Of a stretch of 64,000 bases of DNA, positions 56,801 through 64,000 are shown in pieces. The stretch is from Isoetes taiwanensis. Lineage: Eukaryota; Streptophyta; Lycopodiopsida; Isoetales; Isoetaceae. Under the pieces are notes generated by a model. The model had not been told where the DNA came from and made no database searches. It worked only from the letters and a program-made list of their open reading frames with translations. The stretch's first letter is position 1. Each line of letters begins with the position of its first letter. The position numbers were made by a program, and so were the translations under genes. The stretch is from positions 4,000,001 to 4,064,000 of the forward strand of contig JAJEKV010000073.1 in assembly GCA_021234155.1 (NCBI GenBank), written 5' to 3'.

Positions 56801-57023
56801 CCTACCATATGTTAGGTCTCAAAGTGAGCTTGTGAGCCAAATATGTAACCAAATCTCCTTCTGGAGAGAGCAACCCTTGATATCAGATCTTGTTGAAGAA
56901 GAAGTGAACGCTCTAAAATGGTGCGAGATTACAAGTGAAACATCAAAGATTGCTTTATGTCTTGAACAGGTCATTTTTAGCAATATGGTGGAGGAGTTGC
57001 TTAATGATTTGGTAGCTACTTGA
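53839..57023 (+). CDS. TRM-like protein with DUF4378 domain (five exons)
   Basis: The exons join in frame to 858 codons plus TGA: 53,839-53,992, 54,314-54,381, 54,463-56,028, 56,152-56,374 and 56,458-57,023. All four introns (321, 81, 123, 83 bp) are GT-AG. The start is chosen because it leads directly into GCVNVFLHIFDWN (residues ~24-36), the conserved N-terminal motif of this family. KLPMAKLLLIADE spans the exon 2/3 junction, QPSPVSVLDSPF lies at residues ~641-652, and the C-terminal DUF4378 occupies ~690-855 (ELEIFVRNIVNEANLS, FWREQPLISDLVEEE, VIFSNMVEELLNDL). Relatives in the TON1-recruiting-motif/LONGIFOLIA group act at cortical microtubules and in cell-shape control; that role is inferred. 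The usual 'VVARLMGLE' box is reduced to PAVAGLQ. The middle is serine-rich with acidic stretches. This is the only gene here without lesions. Confidence 0.88.
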
Positions 57024-57665
57024 TTCATTGAAACATTACGGAGTGAAGTTCCCGTTCAACAAGACAAATATTTTGGAAAATATTTCGAGGAAAAGCATTA
57101 ATTTTGGACTGTACATAAAATTCTAGCTGTTCCATACTTGTGAACATCAAAGATATCATGTTATCGTGATACGTTATTAATATCAGCAAACGAGACCATC
57201 TTTCATATCCTGCTTATTTGCAAACAAGACCATCTTTCTTATTCTGCTTATTTAAAGTTTATATTGCAGAGCTGGCAGAGAAAGGGGAATTATGGGTAGA
57301 CAAGGAAAATGAACATTATTATATTTTGGCCCACTATGTAAGGATAAAGCTTTGCTTGTAGTTATCTGATAAAGCTATAGAGAGGACAGAATAAAGTTAA
57401 CGATTCTTAGGAAGAAGAGTGCAACTAATACATCCCTGATATGTACCATCAACAAAATCTTCAATTCATTGAAATCATATAAACTACGAAAGTTATCTTT
57501 TAAGTTGAAATCCAAACGAGACTAAATGTATTTGATCTCGTTGGAGCCACGGGCATGTATGCTCCTGACTTTGTGGCATAGATGCTTTGGTTCATATGCT
57601 ATAAGTTGCTTTGCAATTCAACTTTCTAATTAATTGGGCCACTCATCAGCGTACTTAGTAGTGCA
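57024..57665. other. 3' flank of the TRM-like gene
   Basis: AT-rich sequence that should hold the 3' UTR. The phrase caaacgagaccatctttc and its variant are repeated near 57,187 and 57,222. No other feature seen. Confidence 0.5.
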
Positions 57666-57667
57666 AA

Positions 57668-57818
57668 GTAGTTTGTTGCTACTAGACTTAAACAAAAAAA
57701 CTTTCTTGTCATTTCAAGTTGATGTGAGAGAAAAAACTTGAAGTAGTTTGTTGCTACTAGACTTAAACAAAAAAAACTTTCTTGTCATTTCAAGTTGTTG
57801 TGAGAGAGAAACAACTTG
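57668..57818. repeat. Direct duplication of 75 bp
   Basis: The sequence gtagtttgttgctactagac and the following text to aagttgatgtgagag is repeated at 57,743 with one extra A and a single change. It lies at the 5' edge of the LINE fragment. Confidence 0.85.
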
Positions 57819-58814
57819 AAATGACAGGAAATTTGAAAGCGATCAAGGTCACAGAGGCTAAAGTAAAAGTAGGCCTCACGTGGCTAAGAGAACAGGAGGC
57901 GTGCTCAAAATTCCTTTTTAGGACCGCGAGGCAAAGAAAGCATGCAGCTACACCTTCCTCTCTTCAGATGAAACATGGGTTAGTGATCAGGGAGCCTCAA
58001 AAGGTCGAAGAATATTTGTGTAACTACTTCAAAGGCTTTTTTGAGCCAGAAAATGTGGAATTTTAGGATCGCTTTGAAGACATGCTACTTGTTAAAGTAA
58101 GATCAAAGGTAAAACAACCTCAAAGAGAAGCACTTGGACTACCTTTATCTAGGAAAGAGATTTGGGATGCAGCTTTCTCCTTGGCTAAAGGCAAGTGTCC
58201 AGGCCTAGAGGTATTTCCATCGAGTTCTTCTAAACCAATTGAGAATGGATAAAACCCTTTGTACACAATGCATACTCAGATTTTTTGGAAAGGGAGGTCT
58301 TTGACAAAAGGCTCAATATCGGATGCATCACACTGATACCAAAAGTGAAGGAGCCCAAATCAAATAATGACTAGAGACATATCACACTGCTATCTCATTT
58401 TATAAAGTTATTGCTAAAAGCGTATGAAGAGAGGCTGAAACCAATTCTAATGGAACATATTGCCAATACGCAGTCCGACTTTTTGCCTAAAAGAAGCATC
58501 CTAAGCAATATTGTTGTTGCATTTGAAGGTTTGCATTGGGCAAGGAAAACGTAACAAAGGGTCATGTACTTGAAATTGGACTTCAAAAAAGCATACGACC
58601 CTTCCTCCAGAAGATGTTTTTAGCTTTCGGCTGTGGATCAGACTTCACATCATTGGTGATGAAACTTCTCTATAGGAGCCATGCGACAATGCACGTGGTT
58701 TCCTGTGGTGAGACTTCTCCCATTTTTTCGATTGGCAGTGGTATCATGCAGGGTTGTCCATTGGCTCCATTCCTTTTCAATATGGTGGCAGAGCGTCTTT
58801 CTCAGCTACTTATC
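57780..58814 (+). pseudogene. L1-type LINE reverse transcriptase fragment
   Basis: 57,782-58,066 reads GLTWLREQEACSKFLFRTAR and VEEYLCNYFKGFFEPE, the region between endonuclease and RT in plant L1 elements. RT blocks follow over several frames: LPKRSILSNIVVAFEGLHWA, YLKLDFKKAYD near 58,570 and IMQGCPLAPFLFNMVAERLS near 58,745-58,800. The catalytic YADD region is missing because a gypsy LTR begins at 58,815. Stops and frame shifts are common. Confidence 0.8.
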
Positions 58815-59310
58815 TGTGACGCTCCCAAAATCTATACAATGCTCCCATCATATAAATATGGGAATTCCCCTCCCGTGGTGACTACATCACCATGGTCGGG
58901 CTCGGACCACTTGGGATGGCCAAGTGTCCGGGTGAGGAACACGGAGGTGTCATTCGTCCCACGTCCTCTATGGGAATCCTATACAGCAGAAGCGAGCATA
59001 CATGTTAGCATACATCAATCATGGCCTCCAGACTGAGGCTTAGGGTCCTCTGCAGGTTCGTGGGTATGCCCTACTGGCCTGCAGAATTAGAGTACATCAA
59101 TACTTTACAAAAATAATTTAAGTAGTGTGGTTGAAGGGACTATCCCCTTAAAGTAAAAGAAATATGAATGCAAGAACCCTATCATGTCTAAGGCTTGCAT
59201 GTCGTCTCGGCGTAAGAAATGGCCATATTTCCATTATAGCCGCAGACGAATCCGTCCTACCATGAATGCCTATATGCCCAATTCCCCACCTAAGATGCAT
59301 GTAACCCAAC
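58815..59310 (-). repeat. 3' LTR of the minus-strand gypsy element
   Basis: The left edge TGTGACGCTCCC breaks the LINE RT exactly. The right edge is near 59,310, where a purine-rich stretch (minus strand ggggttggg) precedes it. Positioned just downstream of the chromodomain. The right boundary is approximate. Confidence 0.6.
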
Positions 59311-59338
59311 CCCTGAAATGATCCCTGCGGGATCCCTC

Positions 59339-59707
59339 TCATATGATCCCTGTCGGACCCATAACACAATGCTTACCATCAGAGTTGGAGTTGATCGTAT
59401 CTTGAATGGTTCGGCCCTGGTATTCTCGCATAAAGTCCGGGTAAGTCTTATCCAAATCCGCTTTGAGAATCCATGTTGCATCTTCTGTGGGTAAGTGCAT
59501 CCACTTAACCAAATATTGCAAGATTTGAGTTCGGCGGGTTTGCTTATATGCACGATCAAGGAGAGCTTTATGTACAATCTCCAATTGATCCTCGGTCATC
59601 TCCAAAAGTGTTGGTGTGTCAAGAATATCTTCTGGATCGGGATTATGCTTCTTGAGAAGATTTATGTGAAAAACTTTACGGATCTTCAAATGTGCAGGTA
59701 GATTCAA
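59339..59707 (-). pseudogene. Gypsy integrase C-terminus with chromodomain
   Basis: RKVFHINLLKKHNPD is the typical link after integrase. The chromodomain follows: ILQYLVKWMHLPTEDATWI and then DKTYPDFMREY. Chromodomains direct chromovirus integration towards modified histone tails. The domain itself has no internal stop. Confidence 0.85.
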
Positions 59708-59789
59708 CTGGTATGCTTGAGAACCTATCCTCTCGGTTATCTCAATAGGTCTCGCCCATCTGGGTGCAAGGTTTTTACAATTGCCAATT

Positions 59790-60450
59790 TTAAGTTTGGC
59801 CTACCTTAATCTTCAGCCATACGGAGTCAGCAACCTGAAATTCTCGTGGTGTCCGATGCCGGCCGGCAAGGTTCTTCTGTCGAGCTCTAGCAGCTAACAA
59901 ATATGCTCGAACTTCTTCGACTAGTGCTTGCATATCTGTAAGCAGTTTTTGAGACACTTCCACCTTGAAAACTGGGTTATGCCACGTGTCTGGAGTGAGG
60001 CATTGATAACTATAATTGATCATGAAAAGAAACATCCTTGAGGACTCCTGTCTAGTGCTGTTATAGGCAAATTCCACCAAATGAATGTAATCTACCCATT
60101 GTGATTGCTTGTTCCAGACATAATTGCGTAGCATATCTTTGATTATGCGATTGGTACCGCTGTTTGGCCATCCGTCTGTGGGTGATAAGCGGTACTCATA
60201 GCCAGCTTAGTTTGAATAGTGCTGAAGAAATCCTTCCAGAATGCACTAACAAACTTAGGATCCCGGTCTGATATAATGGTATGGCGCATCCCATGAAGGC
60301 GAAAGACCTCTTTCGTAAACAACAGGGCAGTATCCAATGCGGTATCTGTGGTACGACATGGCAAAAAGTGTGCCAACAAAATGCCACCCAACATGACAAG
60401 GTGGCTCAAACATGCCATGCGGGCTCCAACATGCCACCTAGGATCAAACA
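59790..60450 (-). pseudogene. Gypsy integrase core, N-terminally truncated
   Basis: LAHFLPCRTTDTALDTALLF begins in the middle of the catalytic core, then GMRHTIISDRDPKFVSAFWK and MSTAYHPQTDGQT, and in the next frame WVDYIHLVEFAYN. The first catalytic Asp and the zinc domain are missing, replaced by the minisatellite. Confidence 0.85.
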
Positions 60451-60905
60451 TGCCAAGGTGGCTCAAGCACACTACCTAGGCTCCAACATGTCACCTAGGC
60501 TCCAAGATGCCAAGGTAGCTCAAACATGCCATCTAGGCTCCAACATGCCACCTGGATTCCAACATGCCACCTAGGCTCAAACATGCCAAGGTGGCTCAAA
60601 CATGCCACATGGTCTCCAACATGCCACCTAGACTCAAACATGCCAAGGTGTGTGGTTCAAACATGTCAAGTTGGCTCAAACACGCCACCTAGGCTCCAAC
60701 ATGCCACTTAGGCTCAAACATGCCACGTGTGCTCCAACATGCCACATAGGTTCAAACATGCCAAGGTGGCTCAAACATGCCAATATGGCTAAAACAAGCC
60801 ACCTAGGCTCAAACATGCCACCTCAGTTCCATCATCCCACTTATCCAACATGCCACCTAGGCTCCAACATGCCACCTAAGTTCAAACGTGCCAAGGTGGG
60901 TGGTT
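60390..60905. repeat. Minisatellite inside pol, unit about 19-20 bp
   Basis: About 26 units alternating ggctcCaacatgccaccta and ggctcaaacatgccaaggt types, with point changes and a few odd-length units (for example at 60,645-60,660). It lies exactly between the RT remnant and the integrase remnant. Confidence 0.9.
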
Positions 60906-60936
60906 GCAAACGACACTTGGAGAACTTGGCGTACAA

Positions 60937-61518
60937 TTAGTGGCATCTCAGTTTTTGCAAGGCCAGCCAAAGGTGGTGCTCATTGTCCTCCAGAGTTTTA
61001 CTGTATACAAGGATATCATCAAAGAATATGATAACAAAATCGTCAAGATACTCGCGGAAGACGCTGTTCATCAACCTCATGAAGGTGGCTAGAGCATAAA
61101 TTAGCCCAAATGGCATCACAGTAAACTCATAATGCCCATAACATGTGCAGAATGCAAACTTATGGATGTCATCTTCCTTAATACGTATCTAGCGATATCT
61201 CGAACAAAGATCAATCTTCGTAAAGTACTTAGCTTCCTGTAACTGATCCATTAGATCGTCGCCACGCGGCAAGGCATACCGATTCTTAATGGCGTGCTTA
61301 TTAAGTTGGCGATAGTCAAAGCACATTCTCAAAGTGCCATCCTTCTTCTTTACAAAGAGAATTGGGGCGCCAAAAGGTGACACACTTGGTCGAATGAAGC
61401 CCAATTTAAGAAGCTCTTGCAACTGTTTCTTGAGCTCCGTTAGTTTAGGGGTACTCATTCTATAAAGAGCCTTACTGATAGGCTTGGTGCCTGGTTCTAA
61501 GGTAATTTCACATTTCAT
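60937..61518 (-). pseudogene. Gypsy reverse transcriptase
   Basis: 61,518-61,189 reads [40 protein letters not shown] and [18 protein letters not shown]. After a stop, 61,119-60,937 continues [19 protein letters not shown] and [17 protein letters not shown], with the FxDD catalytic box present. The protein ends at LRCH and TGA, where the minisatellite starts. Confidence 0.9.
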
Positions 61519-62212
61519 GCCTCTAAAAGGTGGTAATGATGAATTTCATTTGAAAAGAGGTCATGGTACTTCCAAAGAACATCTGCTATTGCTAGAGGCA
61601 AGCTATCCATAACTTCATCTTGTTTGGACTTGGCGTCTACTGAAGCGAGCTGAATGAGGCAAACAACTTGAGACTTCTTGCTAGCCCTATCCAAATGACG
61701 TAATGAGATGCATTGCATAATTGGAATAACTGGTTTACATGCTATCGTCACCCGGGCTCCATTGGCTACATTGAAGGTAACTTCTTGCTTCTCACAATCA
61801 ATGTTTGCCTTTGCGGCAGCCAAAAACTCCATACCCACAAAAGGTCATATCGGCCAATGTCCATGATCTCGGCCCCTAGAGCAACGGGTGCTCCTGGCAA
61901 CTGAATGTTCAAATTAACGCGACGAACCTTTGTGTGGCGCACGACCCCACTAGCCAGCGTGATTGGACGTGGCTTTGACTTCAAGGGAGTGAGCTGCACA
62001 ACTTCTGCCATTCTAGGGGAGGCAAAATTGTGTGTACTACCCATATCCATGAGAATGATAAAGGGCTTACAGTCTACTTGGCCAACCGTGGAAATGATAG
62101 AAGGTTGCCTATCTGGTTGTCCGGCATAAATATGAGACTTACCTTGGATATAGTCGTGCCTCATCCTCAGCAATGCTTTCCAAGTCACAAGCCTTCCAGT
62201 CCACCTTGGCAA
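61515..62212 (-). pseudogene. Gypsy protease
   Basis: FIILMDMGSTHNFASPRMAE contains the active-site region (DMGSTHNF instead of DSGSTHNF). After a frame shift near 61,840 the closing motif GMEFLAAAKANID follows. The Ser-to-Met change at the active site suggests loss of function. Confidence 0.85.
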
Positions 62213-62221
62213 GCACAGCTT

Positions 62222-63714
62222 GGGCAGCCTGGGTAATATAGGGGCAGTCTGTCATACGGTGTCCCGGTCGGAAGCACCGATAACAAGCTTTGTCCCTGCG
62301 CAATTGCTCACGAGCCTCCTTTGGGATTGCTTGAAGAATGTCTCAGATAGCTCCCGTGGTACTAACAGACTTATCTGGGACCGTGAAGGAGACTTTCTTG
62401 TCCTGCTTCTGATACCCAGCTGATGAGGGAGGTCCGAGACTAGGTGAACGTCCCTTGTATGGGGCATAACCCCTGTTCTGACCAAAAGTAGAGGCCCGCT
62501 GTGGTTGGTACTTAGGGGTGTCCTCCTCCAAGCTAAGGGCCTTAGCCTCGGCCTCTGCCATGGTTTTGGGGTCAATGGCCCGGACCATCTTCCTAAGAGT
62601 AGGGGATAACCCCTCAATATATCCCTCCACTGCCGTGCGCTCAGTTATCCCCGGGACATATAATTATAACCTCATGAACTCATCCGTATATGCTTGGACG
62701 GTCATGTTCTTCTGCTCCAGACGATAGAAGGTCTGAATCTGCTGGCAGCGATGAGCCCTGGGGACATAGTGAGACCTAAAGGCTTTGGCAAAAACCTTGT
62801 AGCGGCGCCTTCCCCGTGTCAAGCCATGAAATGAAATGAAATGAAATGAAATGAAATGAAATGTATTATGTCTGTGGAGGCCTCTCAGGCCTATATACAA
62901 TAATTTACATATCTTCATAAAACAGTTGATGAGTTTCAGTTTCCTCATCTAACTCCTAACTCTCGCTCTCTTCTTCACTAGCATCTAATAAAGTGTTTAC
63001 AATATGTACATTGATCTCCCTGTATGTCAACACATCAATAATGAAAGAGCCTATTTTATCACCTGGAAGTGAGAAAAATGTTGTGGGGTCTAGAGGGGGC
63101 GTATCCTTTCCACCAAATACGGGCAGACCCTGTAAGATTAGTGGTGGCAACCTTGCCAATATCTTTCTCAGTCATTCAAGCCGGATTTTTTTTTTCGAAC
63201 TCATGCATTTCATCTAACCAAGATTCGCCATCCACTCCCGACCTGGTTTTGCCGGAGAACTGTGCTAGGTTGTGGTTCTTCCAGATGCTAGTGATAGCCG
63301 AGTCCACCGTTTTCTGGTAATCCTTTTTCTTGGATTTGGCATGATCATCCTCTGACTCAGAAGACTCTGATGCTTCAGAGGACTCAGAAGTGGCATCAGA
63401 CGATGAGCTGCTCCCTGTACTTTTTGAGCAGCTGGCTGTCATTAGAGCAGGTACGGGTGCAGGTGGCAGTGGTTGCTGGTTTGAAAAAACGGGAACCTCA
63501 GCTCCATATTCCTGTGGTGCGGTAGATTGTGATGCAATACATATGCTTGGAGCTCCATGAGCTGGCGCTTCATAAGAATGAGCTCCTGCTCCGGTGTAAG
63601 ACGACCGGGTTGCACTGGTGTCACCCACGGAGGGGGACGTGCGCCGTCTAAAATATAATTGAAATCGGGATAAGCACAAGATATCACATGATTACCATAA
63701 GACCATTGATGCAA
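62222..63714 (-). pseudogene. Gypsy gag with an insertion
   Basis: The N-terminal part (63,714-63,200) has RRQLMELQ-type coiled text, a serine-rich stretch and DYQKTVDSAITSIWKNHNLA, then WLDEMHEFEKK. An insertion lies at 62.83-63.19 kb. The C-terminal part reads RLEQKNMTVQAYTDEFMRL, GYIEGLSPTLRKMVRAIDPK and, in another frame, RDKACYRCFRPGHRMTD-like zinc-knuckle text near 62,250-62,300. The middle of gag is missing. Confidence 0.75.
62826..63190 (-). mobile_element. Inserted retroposon fragment with (TTTCA)n tail
   Basis: On the minus strand an unidentified ~300-bp segment (LPPLILQGLPVFGGKDTPPL, then a stop) ends in a tail of about seven TTTCA units at 62,826-62,862. It interrupts gag. LINEs and SINEs often end in short simple repeats, so it could be a retroposed 3' fragment, but I recognise no family. 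No target duplication was identified. Confidence 0.5.
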
Positions 63715-64000
63715 AATTGCTTGATATTAAGGTAGATGTAAGGTTACATTTGGCATAATGCTCACATAGACAACAATATAAAAGGTTACTTATACAAGAT
63801 AGTTATATGAGCTTGGTCTATGGTATTGTAAGTGGGTGGAGTACTGAATGAAGAATACCCTTCCTTACACAGCACACTAAATCATATTTGAGCCCAGCCT
63901 GGCTAATGAAATCTTGATACTCGAAAGTGGGGGTTATAACTAAGAGGTTGAACAGGTTGTTTATCGCCTAATAGAGCTCCCATAAATGATCATCCGCATC
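63715..64000 (-). other. Gypsy 5' leader
   Basis: This stretch upstream of gag has no coding content and should be untranslated leader of the minus-strand gypsy element. The 5' LTR and PBS are not reached within the window. Confidence 0.5.

Larger units (their letters stand above)
58815..64000 (-). mobile_element. Chromodomain Ty3-gypsy element (chromovirus), runs off the right edge
   Basis: From right to left on the minus strand: gag (63.7-62.25 kb), protease (62.2-61.5), reverse transcriptase (61.5-60.94), a minisatellite, integrase (60.45-59.8), chromodomain (59.7-59.34) and the 3' LTR. The 5' LTR is beyond the window. Two secondary changes are visible: an insertion in gag (62.83-63.19 kb) and replacement of the RNase H/early integrase region by tandem repeats. 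It inserted into a LINE. Confidence 0.85.

Noticed and set aside
60281-60940. Plus-strand frames rich in SNMPP/QHAT repeats
   Set aside because: They are translations of the minisatellite, not a gene.
1-64000. CRISPR arrays, rRNA genes, bacterial operons
   Set aside because: None seen; the repeats present are eukaryotic transposon features and tandem repeats without CRISPR spacing.

Overview
The window is nuclear DNA of a land plant with a large, repeat-rich genome. The evidence is Ty1-copia and Ty3-gypsy elements primed by initiator tRNA-Met, L1-type LINEs with DUF4283 ORF1, an HD-ZIP IV gene fragment, and a TRM/DUF4378 gene with plant-type GT-AG introns. I cannot name the species; a gymnosperm, fern or other large-genome vascular plant would fit. 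Almost everything is transposon debris, and only one ordinary gene looks intact: a five-exon TRM-like gene at 53.8-57.0 kb.

Layout. 0-3.8 kb: non-coding repeats. 3.8-7.6 kb: three tandem copies of a ~1.34 kb LINE 3' segment, cut by a gypsy LTR. 7.6-12.2 kb: decayed Ty3-gypsy element (+). 13.4-15.5 kb: an intronless minus-strand histone H3 relative with an H3-like N-terminus, a ~290-residue tail and a C-terminal histone fold, broken by two stops and a frameshift and flanked by hairpin repeats. 15.7-17.8 kb: an LTR-like repeat carrying a foldback MITE; its inverted paralogue at 41.5-43.1 kb shows the empty site. 20.06-22.72 kb: a PIF/Harbinger-like element (TIRs, TTA duplication) containing the 3' half of an HD-ZIP IV gene. 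25.7-27.2 kb: LINE debris. 27.2-41.2 kb: nested non-autonomous LTR elements, including a three-LTR composite, with a young Ty1-copia element at 33.26-40.54 kb whose AATTT target duplication is exact. One LTR of that copia has been partly replaced by 2.2 kb holding LRR receptor-like remnants.

43.6-50.5 kb: copia, LINE (with a Tourist-like MITE) and gypsy fragments. 52.0 kb: a near-perfect 93-nt hairpin. 53.84-57.02 kb: the TRM-like gene. 57.8-58.8 kb: LINE reverse transcriptase, interrupted at 58,815 by a minus-strand chromodomain gypsy element that runs to the right edge; a ~520 bp minisatellite has replaced the middle of its pol.

The genes do not form a pathway. The organising logic is nesting: LTR elements inside LINEs and LTRs, MITEs inside LTRs and LINEs, and DNA elements holding host gene pieces. 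The most unusual object is the long-tailed H3 relative.
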